A stretch of DNA of 64,000 nt from Pseudomonadota bacterium (lineage in GTDB: Bacteria > Pseudomonadota > Gammaproteobacteria > Burkholderiales > Burkholderiaceae_C), in assembly GCA_023387335.1 (NCBI GenBank), contig JAEWIF010000026.1:310001-374000 (forward strand), read 5' to 3'. The first letter of the stretch is position 1; each line of letters opens with the position of its first letter. The position numbers and the translations under genes are program-made. The notes beneath the pieces were generated by a model. That model did no database searches, had not been told where the DNA came from, and was given only the letters and a program-made list of their open reading frames with translations. Positions 26,180 through 34,167 of this stretch are shown here, one piece after another.

Positions 26180-27847
26180 ATGGCCCAGTACGTCTACACC
26201 ATGAACCGCGTCGGCAAGATCGTGCCGCCGAAGCGGCAGATCCTGAAGGACATCTCGCTCTCGTTCTTCCCCGGCGCGAAGATCGGCGTGCTCGGCCTCA
26301 ACGGCTCGGGCAAGTCGACGCTGCTGAAGATCATGGCCGGCATCGACACCGAGATCGAAGGCGAAGCCACGCCGATGCCGGGCCTGAAGATCGGATACCT
26401 GCCGCAGGAGCCCAAGCTCGAGCCCGAGCAGACGGTGCGCGAAGCGGTCGAAGGCGGCATGGGCGAGGTCGCCGCCGCCAAGCAGCGGCTCGAGGAGGTT
26501 TATGCCGCCTACGCCGAGCCCGACGCCGACTTCGACAAGCTGTCCGAGGAACAGCAGAAGCTCGAGGCCATCATCTCCGCCGCCGGCGCCGAGGGCGACT
26601 CCGAGCACATGCTGGAGATCGCCGCCGACGCGCTGCGCCTGCCGCCGTGGGACGCGGTGATCCAGAACCTGTCGGGCGGCGAGAAGCGCCGCGTGGCGCT
26701 GTGCCGCCTGCTGCTGTCCAAGCCCGACATGCTGCTGCTGGACGAGCCCACCAACCACCTGGACGCCGAGTCGGTGGAATGGCTTGAGCAGTTCCTGGCG
26801 CGCTTCCCCGGCACCGTGGTGGGCATCACCCACGACCGCTACTTCCTGGACAACGCCGCCGAGTGGATCCTGGAACTGGACCGCGGCCGCGGCATCCCCT
26901 GGAAGGGCAACTACAGCACCTGGCTGGAGCAGAAGGAAGCGCGCCTGGAGGCCGAGCAGAAGGGCGAGGAAGCCCATGCCAAGGCGATGAAGGCCGAGCT
27001 CGAGTGGGTGCGCAAGAACGCCAAGGGCCGCCAGGCCAAGAGCAAGGCGCGCCTGGCCCGCTTCGAGGAGCTGTCCGACATCGAATACCAGAAGCGCAAC
27101 GAGACCAACGAGATCTTCATCCCGGTGGCCGAGCGCCTGGGCACCGAGGTGATCGAGTTCGAGAACGTCTCCAAGTCGTTCGGCGACCGCCTCCTGATCG
27201 ACAACCTGAGCTTCAAGGTGCCCGCGGGCGCCATCGTCGGCATCATCGGCCCCAACGGCGCGGGCAAGTCCACGCTGTTCAAGATGATCGCCGGCCGCGA
27301 GCAGCCCGATTCGGGCACGGTGAAGATCGGCAAGACCGTCAAGCTGTCCTTCGTGGACCAGAGCCGCGACGCCCTGGCCAACGAGAAGACCGTGTGGGAG
27401 GACATCTCCGACGGCCTGGACATCATCACCGTCGGCAAGTTCCAGATGGCCAGCCGCGCCTACTGCGGCCGATTCAACTTCAACGGCGGCGACCAGCAGA
27501 AGAAGGTGGGCACGCTGTCGGGCGGCGAGCGCGGCCGCCTGCACCTGGCCAAGACGCTGATGCAGGGCGCCAACGTGCTGCTGCTGGACGAGCCGTCCAA
27601 CGACCTCGACGTGGAGACGCTGCGCGCGCTGGAAGACGCTCTGCTGGAGTTCGCCGGCAGCGTGATGGTCATCAGCCACGACCGCTGGTTCCTGGACCGC
27701 ATCGCCACCCACATCCTGGCCGCCGAAGGCGACAGCCAGTGGGTGTTCTTCGACGGCAACTACCAGGAGTACGAGGCCGACAAGAAGAAGCGCCTGGGCG
27801 AGGAAGGCGCCAAGCCCAAGCGGGTGCGTTTCAAGGCGCTCAAGTAA
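26180..27847 (+). CDS. ettA: energy-dependent translational throttle ABC-F ATPase EttA
   Basis: 555 residues with two ABC domains. Walker A motifs are GLNGSGKST and GPNGAGKST; signatures are LSGGEKRR and LSGGERGR; Walker B regions are LLLDEPTNHLD and LLLDEPSNDLD. The N-terminus YVYTMNRVGKIVPPKRQILK is diagnostic of EttA, and a charged linker (WVRKNAKGRQAKSKARL) joins the domains. There are no membrane segments. The protein gates the ribosomal E site according to ADP/ATP ratio. The ATG at 26180 fits the family N-terminus. A terminator follows 20 bases after the stop. Confidence 0.96.
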   Translation: MAQYVYTMNRVGKIVPPKRQILKDISLSFFPGAKIGVLGLNGSGKSTLLKIMAGIDTEIEGEATPMPGLKIGYLPQEPKLEPEQTVREAVEGGMGEVAAAKQRLEEVYAAYAEPDADFDKLSEEQQKLEAIISAAGAEGDSEHMLEIAADALRLPPWDAVIQNLSGGEKRRVALCRLLLSKPDMLLLDEPTNHLDAESVEWLEQFLARFPGTVVGITHDRYFLDNAAEWILELDRGRGIPWKGNYSTWLEQKEARLEAEQKGEEAHAKAMKAELEWVRKNAKGRQAKSKARLARFEELSDIEYQKRNETNEIFIPVAERLGTEVIEFENVSKSFGDRLLIDNLSFKVPAGAIVGIIGPNGAGKSTLFKMIAGREQPDSGTVKIGKTVKLSFVDQSRDALANEKTVWEDISDGLDIITVGKFQMASRAYCGRFNFNGGDQQKKVGTLSGGERGRLHLAKTLMQGANVLLLDEPSNDLDVETLRALEDALLEFAGSVMVISHDRWFLDRIATHILAAEGDSQWVFFDGNYQEYEADKKKRLGEEGAKPKRVRFKALK

Positions 27848-27867
27848 GGCGCTTCAAGCGGAGAAGG

Positions 27868-27894
27868 AAGCGGGCCGTCGGCCCGCTTTTTTTT
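27868..27894 (+). terminator. rho-independent terminator after ettA
   Basis: The stem AAGCGGGCC (27868-27876) and GGCCCGCTT (27880-27888) has a GTC loop and an eight-T run from 27887. It ends the rightward transcript; its reverse complement has an A-run that could also serve the convergent gene. Confidence 0.92.
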
Positions 27895-27897
27895 GCG

Positions 27898-28428
27898 TCA
27901 GCAGTCCACCCGCGCGCTGCCGGTCGTGGTGCCGGTGCCGCTGGTGCCCAGGCCGGTGCCGCTGCTGGCCGAGCCGGGCGTGGTGCCGGCGCTGCCGACC
28001 GTGCTGCCGGAACTGCTGCTGCTGCCCAGGCTCGAGCCGGGCGTCGTGCTCGGCGTCGCGCCGGGCGTGGTGGGCGCGCTGCCCGCGCCCAGCGTCGTCG
28101 AACCGCTGCTCGAGCCGGCCGTGCCCGTCGCCGGAGCCGTGCCCATTCCGGACGACGACCCCATCGCGCTCGTGCCGTCGGCGCTGCCCGCGCGTGCCGT
28201 GTTCGCGCAGTCGGGCCGGGTGGCGCCCGCGCCCATGCCGGGGGTGGTGGTGAGGCCGGGGCTCGCGGCGGGAGCGGTGGGGCTCGAGCTGCTCGAGCTG
28301 CCCAGGGACCCCGAGCTTGAGCTGCTGCTGCTGGCCGGGCTGTTCGTCACCTGTGCCGGCGCCAGGCCGGAGAAGGCGGCCAGGGCGGTGGCCGCCGCGA
28401 GCGTGCCGAGTCTGCTGCTGATCTTCAT
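27898..28428 (-). CDS. secreted Ser/Gly/Thr-rich low-complexity protein
   Basis: 176 residues. The signal peptide is residues 1-26 (RLGTLAAATALAAFSGLAPAQ), then runs of Ser (seven and six in a row), Thr-Pro-Gly and Gly-Ser-Ser. The only Cys residues are in RPDCANTARA and the final VDC, which could pair. AAGGAG lies just before the ATG at 28428. There are no catalytic motifs. It is probably an exported disordered protein; the family is not recognised. Confidence 0.7.
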   Translation of the reverse strand: MKISSRLGTLAAATALAAFSGLAPAQVTNSPASSSSSSSGSLGSSSSSSPTAPAASPGLTTTPGMGAGATRPDCANTARAGSADGTSAMGSSSGMGTAPATGTAGSSSGSTTLGAGSAPTTPGATPSTTPGSSLGSSSSSGSTVGSAGTTPGSASSGTGLGTSGTGTTTGSARVDC

Positions 28429-28486
28429 GCGGGGCTCCTTCGGGAAGTTGGGGAGGAGCGCCAGGGCGGCAATGCACATGCCCGGT

Positions 28487-29308
28487 TCAGAGCATCGCCA
28501 GCTCGCGCCGCATCGCGTCGCGATAGAGCGGGAACAGGTGCAGGTCGTTGTGGCCCGCGCCCGGCACCACCAGCAGCTCGGCCGCCGGCGCGGCACGCAT
28601 CAGCCGCTCGGAATGGTGCAGGCCGATCAGCGAGTCCTCGCCCGCGTGCACGAGCAGCACGCGGCCGCCGATGCGCGGCAGGTGCCGCCCGGTGTCGAGC
28701 GGATAGCGCAGCAGCCCGCCCGGCACCCACGGATAGAACTCGGCCGCCAGTTCGCGCAGGCTGGAGTAGGGCGTGGCCAGCACGGTGAGGTGCGGCGGCC
28801 GGCCTTCGCGCGTGAGCTGCTCGGCCAGGTCGGCCGCGAGGCCGGTGCCCAGCGAGCGGCCGTACAGCACGATGCGCCGGCCCGCGTAGCGCGGCGCCAC
28901 GCTGTCCCAGACGGCGCGCACGTCCTGGCGCAGCTGCTCGGGGCTTTCGATGCGCCCGGTGCTCTTGCCGTAACCGCGGTAGTCCGGCATCACCAGGTCG
29001 TAGCCGGCGTCGCGGTAGAACGCGGGGTCGCTGAACCAGCCCGCCAGATTGCCCGCGTTGCCGTGCAGGTAGAACACCACGCCGCGCGGCTCGGGCAGCC
29101 GCAGGTGCAGCACCGACAGCTTCGCGCCGGGCACCTGCACCCATTCCTCGTGCACGTCGGGCTCGGTGGCCAGGCGGTGGTCGGCGGCCAGCGGCTGCGG
29201 ATGGAACAGCAGCGCCTCCTGCTTCCACCACAGCAGGGCCAGCACCGCCGCGTACAGCGCCGTCGCCGCCAGCGCGAGCACCAGCAGCGAGCCGGCGAGC
29301 GTCTTCAT
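28487..29308 (-). CDS. membrane-anchored alpha/beta hydrolase
   Basis: 273 residues. An N-terminal hydrophobic anchor lies at about 5-27, followed by a BAAT/ABHD13-like hydrolase domain. VVFYLHGNAGNLAGW is the oxyanion loop, MPDYRGYGKSTG the conserved turn, and VLYGRSLGTGLA the nucleophile elbow with Ser. HAGEDSLIG gives the Asp and GAGHNDLHLFP the His. The ATG at 29308 overlaps the stop of the TAXI-type gene (ATGA). Substrate unknown; a serine esterase or peptidase at the periplasmic face is likely. Confidence 0.88.
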   Translation of the reverse strand: MKTLAGSLLVLALAATALYAAVLALLWWKQEALLFHPQPLAADHRLATEPDVHEEWVQVPGAKLSVLHLRLPEPRGVVFYLHGNAGNLAGWFSDPAFYRDAGYDLVMPDYRGYGKSTGRIESPEQLRQDVRAVWDSVAPRYAGRRIVLYGRSLGTGLAADLAEQLTREGRPPHLTVLATPYSSLRELAAEFYPWVPGGLLRYPLDTGRHLPRIGGRVLLVHAGEDSLIGLHHSERLMRAAPAAELLVVPGAGHNDLHLFPLYRDAMRRELAML

Positions 29309-30675
29309 GCAGGCCGGGCAGCGGGCGCCGCCGCGCCGAGGCGGCCGCGCACCAGGTGGATGTTGGCGCGCAGCGCATAGAGCTCGTCGGCGTACGACAG
29401 CGGCACCGTGACGTGGGAGACGGTGCGGTCCATGGCCTCCAGCTCGCGCAGCAGCTCGGGTACCGCTTCGGGCTCCTCCCCGGCCCGCTCCTCGATCGCG
29501 CGCAGCTGCCCGTACCAGCGGAACACGCGCGAGCGGATGCGGAACGCGTACAGCGGCGGCACGATGCGCGACAGCGGCAGCAGCACCGCGATGATGATGC
29601 CCAGCGCCAGCCACATGCGCTCGACCAGGTTGGCCAGCCAGAACGGCAGGTAGCGCTGCAGGAACGGGGCGCCGCTCTGGATGGCGCGCTCGGCCTCGCG
29701 CGAGATCGGGAACTCGCTGTGCTCGATGGTCGGGAAGGCGCGGGCGCGGTTGAACCAGCCGGCCGGCCCGTGCAGGTTGCGCGCGGCCTGCGCGAACAGC
29801 TGCACCAGCGCGGGATGGGTCTCCTCGCGCGCCAGCAGCACGGTGGTGGTGGCCACCAGCCGCACGTCCTGCGGCGGCAGGTCGCGCGCCAGGTCGACGA
29901 TGCCGCGCGGCAGCACCACCGGCGAGAGGAAGCCGAAGCGGCGCGAGTAGGCCTCGCTCTGGGCGAAGTCCATCAGCTTCACGCCGGGCGTCTGCAGCAG
30001 CATCTGCACCATCAGCGATTCGGGCGCGGAGGCGAACACGATGGCGTCGAGCTGGCCGTCCAGGAAGGCGACCGTGGCCGGCGTCTGCTCCAGCTGCGAC
30101 AGCGTCATGCTGGCGCGGTCGATGTGGTTGGCCTCGAACAGCTGGCGCATCAGCCGCGGCACGCCGCTGCCGCGCGAGCCGGCGTTGACGCGCAGGCCGG
30201 CCAGGTCGGTCAGCGAGCGCAGCGTGCCGTCCTTCGACTTCTTCTTCGCCGCGTCCTCGCGGTAGAAGAGCCAGAGCGGCTCGAGGAACAGGCTGCCCAG
30301 CGACACCAGGCCCTCGGTGCGCGCGGCCTGCTTTTCCTCGTCGCCGGGGCGTGTCGCCGTTCCGCCCTGCACGAAGCCGAGGTCGGCCTTGTTGTCGCGC
30401 AGCAGGCGCTCGTTGGAGATCGAGCCGCCGCTGGGCACCAGCACCACCTCGATGCCGTTGCGCGCGAGGTCGGCCTGGTAGCGCTTGCCGAACTCCTCGT
30501 ACGCGCTCTGCGCCGGGCCGGTGGCCAGGCGAACCCGCTTGGGCGGCGCCGGGTCCAGCCAGAGGTAGGCCAGCACCAGCAGGGCCACCGCCAGCACCGC
30601 GAACGGACCCGCGGAAAAGAGCAGGTCGCGGACCGACAGCAGCGTGTAGCGGATCGCCTTGGGCATGGCCTTCAC
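29305..30675 (-). CDS. TAXI-family solute-binding-like protein with C-terminal membrane extension
   Basis: 456 residues. An N-terminal transmembrane segment (about 20-40) is followed by a TAXI-type binding domain: RLATGPAQSAYEEFGKRY, SGGSISNERLLRDNKADLGF and RVNAGSRGSGVPRLMRQLF. Residues about 345-370 form a second membrane span and the last 85 are cytoplasmic and helical. Ordinary TAXI receptors end before this region. No TRAP permease gene is adjacent. The start is GTG overlapping the P1-peptidase stop (GTGA), with an ATG at 30666 as alternative. It may sense a solute rather than transport it. Confidence 0.85.
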   Translation of the reverse strand: MKAMPKAIRYTLLSVRDLLFSAGPFAVLAVALLVLAYLWLDPAPPKRVRLATGPAQSAYEEFGKRYQADLARNGIEVVLVPSGGSISNERLLRDNKADLGFVQGGTATRPGDEEKQAARTEGLVSLGSLFLEPLWLFYREDAAKKKSKDGTLRSLTDLAGLRVNAGSRGSGVPRLMRQLFEANHIDRASMTLSQLEQTPATVAFLDGQLDAIVFASAPESLMVQMLLQTPGVKLMDFAQSEAYSRRFGFLSPVVLPRGIVDLARDLPPQDVRLVATTTVLLAREETHPALVQLFAQAARNLHGPAGWFNRARAFPTIEHSEFPISREAERAIQSGAPFLQRYLPFWLANLVERMWLALGIIIAVLLPLSRIVPPLYAFRIRSRVFRWYGQLRAIEERAGEEPEAVPELLRELEAMDRTVSHVTVPLSYADELYALRANIHLVRGRLGAAAPAARPA

Positions 30676-31673
30676 GGCAGCTCGGCGACCGCGGGGATGT
30701 GGAGCCCGCCGATGCGCACTCCGCGCGCCGCGCGCACCGCGCGCACGGTGGCCTGCGCCACGGCCTCGGCCGCCAGCGTGGACAGCAGCACCATCTCGGC
30801 CGGCTTGCCGCCGGCGCCCGTGCCCAGCGCGAACAGCGTGTCGCCGTCGAGCATGGTGTGGGCGGGATTGATGCTGCGCGCGAAGCCGTCGTGCCCGGCC
30901 GTCGCCAGGCGACCGGCCTGGGCCTTGGTGAGGACGGCGTCGGTGGCGATCACGCCGATGCTCGTGTTCGCCGCGGTCACAAGGCGCCGGGGCGGCTCGC
31001 CCGCCAGCAGCGCCCGGCGCGTGTCCATCAGCGTGCGTCCGTCCTCGCGGCGCGCGCCCGCGATCACGCGGCCGCTGTCCGGATCGACCACGTCGCCCAT
31101 CGCGTTGCAGGCCACGATCGCGCCCACGGTGAAGCCGCCCGCGCGCAGGCTGGCCGTGCCCACGCCGCCCTTCATCGCGCGCTCCACGCCGTACAGCTTG
31201 CCCACCAGCGCGCCCGCGCCCGCGCCCACGCTGCCTTCGGCCGGCGCCTTCGCCGATGCGGCCTCGCAGGCCGCATGGCCGGCCTGCAGGTCGGGCCGGA
31301 TTCTGGCGTCGCCGAGGTAGAGGTCGAACAGCACGGCCGCCGGCACGATCGGGATGCGGGCGGGCCCGACCTCCAGGCCTATGCCTTGTTCCTCCAGCCA
31401 GCGCATCGCGCCGCTCGCCGCGTCCAGGCCCCAGGCGCTGCCGCCCGACAGCATCACGGCATGCACGCGCTCGACCAGGTTGGCCGGCTGCAGCAGGTCG
31501 GTCTCGCGCGTGCCGGGCGCGGCGCCGCGCACGTCGGCGCCCGCCACGGCGCCCTGGCGCGCCAGGACGACGGTGCAGCCGGTCGGGCGGCGGGAGTCGG
31601 TGAAGTGGCCGACCTCGATGCCGGCGACGTCGGTGATGGCGCCCTGCGGCGCGAGGGGAGGGACTGCGTTCAT
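30672..31673 (-). CDS. P1 family N-terminal nucleophile peptidase (DmpA-like)
   Basis: 333 residues. ITDVAGIEVGHFTD opens the family, followed by VHAVMLSGGSAWGLDAASG, GSVGAGAGALVGK and MKGGVGTAS. The self-cleavage and nucleophile site is in VTAANTSIGVIATDA (Asn-Thr-Ser). HDGFARSINPAHTMLDGDT lies in the C-terminal chain. P1 enzymes are aminopeptidases or amidases activated by autoproteolysis. The gene heads a leftward trio with overlapping starts and stops (peptidase, TAXI-type protein, hydrolase), so the three are probably made together. Confidence 0.9.
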   Translation of the reverse strand: MNAVPPLAPQGAITDVAGIEVGHFTDSRRPTGCTVVLARQGAVAGADVRGAAPGTRETDLLQPANLVERVHAVMLSGGSAWGLDAASGAMRWLEEQGIGLEVGPARIPIVPAAVLFDLYLGDARIRPDLQAGHAACEAASAKAPAEGSVGAGAGALVGKLYGVERAMKGGVGTASLRAGGFTVGAIVACNAMGDVVDPDSGRVIAGARREDGRTLMDTRRALLAGEPPRRLVTAANTSIGVIATDAVLTKAQAGRLATAGHDGFARSINPAHTMLDGDTLFALGTGAGGKPAEMVLLSTLAAEAVAQATVRAVRAARGVRIGGLHIPAVAELP

Positions 31674-31861
31674 GGGTGATCCGGGGGCCGGCTCATCATA
31701 AGCGTCGGCCCCTGCGCGGCGGCTCGGCGGCGCTGTCGGCCGCGTCCTACCTGCTCAGCCCGTACCAGCCGACAGGTGCCCAACGCTGGGCTTTCCAGAA
31801 TGGGACGCCACGCCGGAGACCACCGGCAATTTTTTCGACCAGCCCCAACGGAGAAGCCACC

Positions 31862-32155
31862 ATGAACAGCGAAACCTCCTCTTCCCCCTTCCCCACCAGC
31901 AGCACCGCCGGCAGCAGCACCGGCGGCAGCAACAGCGGCGCCATGGGCGACAACACCGTGCAGCGCCTGGCGGCGCGCGCGCACGAGGCGGTCGACCGCC
32001 TCGAGCAGACCATGAGCACCGGCAGCGAGCGGATGATGGGCTGGCAGCAGGAGTACGGCGACATGGCGCGCGAGCAGGTGCGCACCAACCCGCTGGCGGC
32101 CGTGGGCGTGGCCTTCGCGGTCGGCATCATCTTCTCCAAGCTGTTCATGCGCTGA
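31862..32155 (+). CDS. DUF883/ElaB-like C-tail-anchored membrane protein
   Basis: 97 residues. The N-terminal 35 are Ser/Thr/Gly-rich and disordered. An amphipathic helix follows (VQRLAARAHEAVDRLEQTM) and then VRTNPLAAVGVAFAVGIIFS, the single C-terminal span with Arg at its end that marks the YqjD/ElaB/DUF883 group. GGAGAAG precedes the ATG at 31862. Enterobacterial relatives anchor ribosomes to the inner membrane in stationary phase. A strong symmetric terminator follows. Confidence 0.82.
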   Translation: MNSETSSSPFPTSSTAGSSTGGSNSGAMGDNTVQRLAARAHEAVDRLEQTMSTGSERMMGWQQEYGDMAREQVRTNPLAAVGVAFAVGIIFSKLFMR

Positions 32156-32176
32156 GCGCACGGACGCGGCTCCCGA

Positions 32177-32210
32177 AAAAAGGGACCCGGAGCGCTCCGG
32201 GTCCCTTTTT
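32177..32210. terminator. bidirectional rho-independent terminator
   Basis: A perfect palindrome with stem GGGACCCGGAGC/GCTCCGGGTCCC (centre at 32193/32194), flanked by five or six A on the left and five T on the right. It serves the DUF883-like gene on the plus strand and the small gene ending at 32240 on the minus strand. Confidence 0.93.
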
Positions 32211-32239
32211 CTTTCCGGAAGGGGCGCGGGGCCCCGGTG

Positions 32240-32449
32240 TCAGTCCAGGCGTATCTTGCCTTCGCGGACGTAGCGGTCGAACTCGTCGCGGGTGATGGCC
32301 GCGGAGCCCGGATCCTTGCCCTCCATCCAGCCGAGCGTGACGCTGTCGTCCGCCAGCTCGATATCGACCGGTCCATCGGGGATCGGCATGAGCATGCCGT
32401 CGCCCACCCGGAAACTCACTTCGCCGCGGATGATGGCGTGCTGGGACAT
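32240..32449 (-). CDS. small hypothetical protein
   Basis: 69 residues, soluble and acidic. The text runs MSQHAIIRGEVSFRVGDGML, then IELADDSVTLGW and a terminal helix TRDEFDRYVREGKIRLD. AGGAG is well placed before the ATG at 32449 and a terminator lies just past the stop, so it looks like a real monocistronic gene. I do not recognise the family. Confidence 0.72.
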   Translation of the reverse strand: MSQHAIIRGEVSFRVGDGMLMPIPDGPVDIELADDSVTLGWMEGKDPGSAAITRDEFDRYVREGKIRLD

Positions 32450-32554
32450 GGCGTACTCCTTTCGTCAGTCCGCCCTCATTTCAGCGGGGACGCTGATCCG
32501 TGGATGTCAGCCAATGCCTCGTGAACAAACGGCAACACGGCCGTTGCGGCGGCT

Positions 32555-33307
32555 TCAGCGGGGTGCCGCGGGGTGGGCGCCGGCGGGGCGCTCCTCCATG
32601 TAGCCCTGGCCGTCCTTGACGCCCTTGCGTCCCAGCACCTGCCAGGCGGTGCGCTGGTCCACCAGCTGCGCGAGGTGCTCCAGCTCCTCGTCGGTGTGGT
32701 TGATCGCCCTGGCGGGCGTGAGGAAGCGGCCGTTCCTCGCCTGCGGTTCGCCCCAGAAGGCCTGGTGGTAGTCGGCGCGCGACACGGTCTTGTCCGGGCC
32801 GGCGCCGACCTCCACCACGCCGTAGCAATTGCAGAGGTAGCTGCGGAACGACTGCTGCGGGAACACCTCGGTGTACACGCCGGTGCCGCGGATGCCGGCG
32901 GTGAGCGTGGGCGTGACGATCTGGCGGCTGCCACTCTTGCCCCAGACGCCGGCCACGGCGCCGGTCAGGAGGCGCAGCACGCCCACGGCATTGAGGCTGG
33001 CGCCGCGTTCCACCACCAGGCGGCTGTTCTGCCGCACCTGGAACGCCGAGTTGCCGATGACGAACACCAGGTGCGAGTCGGGCCCGGTCTCGATGGCGTC
33101 GCCGGTCTGGATGAACGATTGCGGCAGGATGCGCGTGCCGTTCACCTGCGCGTCGCCGCGCAGTTCGACGATGTTGGTGCGCCTTTGCGCCCAGGCGCCC
33201 GCCAAGCCGCCCATCGAGGTCCAGCCCGCGGCGGCCCGCAGGAAGCCGCGGCGCCGGAACCAGAGGACTTCGTCCTCGCTGCGGCCTTGCAGGTGGTGCT
33301 GGATCAT
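32555..33307 (-). CDS. FecR-domain periplasmic protein with Tat-like leader
   Basis: 250 residues. RRRGFLRAAAG followed by a short hydrophobic stretch ending in WAQ resembles a twin-arginine signal. The FecR-like beta domain spans about 45-160: ILPQSFIQTGDAIETG, HLVFVIGNSAFQVR, LLTGAVAGVWG and TAGIRGTGVY. A Cys-x-Cys pair appears in YLCNCYGVVEVG. The C-terminal third is helical and hydrophilic (INHTDEELEHLAQLVDQRTA). No sigma factor or TonB receptor is nearby, so this is not a ferric-citrate-type anti-sigma. It overlaps the BPSS1780-type gene upstream (ATGA). Confidence 0.82.
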   Translation of the reverse strand: MIQHHLQGRSEDEVLWFRRRGFLRAAAGWTSMGGLAGAWAQRRTNIVELRGDAQVNGTRILPQSFIQTGDAIETGPDSHLVFVIGNSAFQVRQNSRLVVERGASLNAVGVLRLLTGAVAGVWGKSGSRQIVTPTLTAGIRGTGVYTEVFPQQSFRSYLCNCYGVVEVGAGPDKTVSRADYHQAFWGEPQARNGRFLTPARAINHTDEELEHLAQLVDQRTAWQVLGRKGVKDGQGYMEERPAGAHPAAPR

Positions 33308-34074
33308 GGGCTCTCCTCAGGGGCCGGCGGTGCGGCGGGTTCCGGTTCCTCGTCCGCGCTGAAGCTGTCGCGGAAGGTGAAGTAGATCGAGCTGGTGAAC
33401 ATCGCCGCCATCAGCAGCGCGGTGGGCAGCATCACGGCGCGCGCCAGCCCGGGGCCGCCGGCGAGGGCGCCGATCAGGCTGAGCACCGTGCCCACGCCCA
33501 GGAACACGCCCATCCAGCCGAGTCCGTAGACGAGCAGGGCGCCCAGGTTGCGCCAGCAGGCGACCACGCTGAAGAACAGGCTCTTGGCCGGCGTCACGCC
33601 GTGCCAGTGCACCAGGGCGGGCGCGTGCCAGAACATCAGGAACAGCGGCGTGTGCAGGGCCAGCGTGAGCAGCATGGCGCCGTCGACCTCGCCCGCCTGC
33701 GGCGCCGGGCCGCTGCCGGTGATCAGCGTTGCCAGGCCGGTGGCGACGACCGACCCCACGGTGTAGATGACGCCGAGCACCAGCATGGAGCGCAGCCGGT
33801 CGCGGCCGGCGCGGAAGGCGCTGACCAGCAGCGTGGGCATCGGGAAGCGGCCGTTGGACGCCTCGGCCGTGGCGGCCATCAGGCCCAGCGTGCAGGCCGG
33901 CACCAGGATGCCGCCGGCCACGATGCCGATCACGGGAATCTGCGTCACCACCAGCACCACCGCCATGTACATGAAGAAGAGCCCCGCCAGCGCCAGCGGC
34001 TGCCGCAGGAAGGTCCGGATGCCCAGGCGCACCCAGAGCAGGCCGGTTCGCGGCGGGACGACGTTGAGTTTCAT
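33304..34074 (-). CDS. BPSS1780 family membrane protein
   Basis: 256 residues with about six hydrophobic segments (35-60, 60-80, 100-125, 140-160, 185-215, 225-245). The N-terminus MKLNVVPPRTGLLWVRLGIR is typical of the BPSS1780 group, and the C-terminal tail is acidic and Pro-rich. Function is unknown. The stop overlaps the start of the FecR-domain gene, which suggests that the two act together at the envelope; the homoserine kinase gene lies 93 bases upstream on the same strand. Confidence 0.85.
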   Translation of the reverse strand: MKLNVVPPRTGLLWVRLGIRTFLRQPLALAGLFFMYMAVVLVVTQIPVIGIVAGGILVPACTLGLMAATAEASNGRFPMPTLLVSAFRAGRDRLRSMLVLGVIYTVGSVVATGLATLITGSGPAPQAGEVDGAMLLTLALHTPLFLMFWHAPALVHWHGVTPAKSLFFSVVACWRNLGALLVYGLGWMGVFLGVGTVLSLIGALAGGPGLARAVMLPTALLMAAMFTSSIYFTFRDSFSADEEPEPAAPPAPEESP

Positions 34075-34167
34075 GGACAGTACGTGGGAACTTGCTGGGC
34101 GGATTCGCCAGTGTGTCGCGGCGGAGTCGCCGGGTGCGTGAGGAATTTAACGCAACGGGTCGCCCGT

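Noticed and set aside
23651..27712. Very long minus-strand open frame (about 1350 codons) opposite the DUF1631 and ettA genes.
   Set aside because: Its translation is His/Arg/Val/Gly-rich with no domain motifs; it is the antisense shadow of two well-supported genes in GC-rich DNA.
32555..33307. Reading the FecR-domain protein as an anti-sigma factor of an iron uptake system.
   Set aside because: No sigma-70 ECF gene, TonB receptor or internal transmembrane anti-sigma layout is present nearby.
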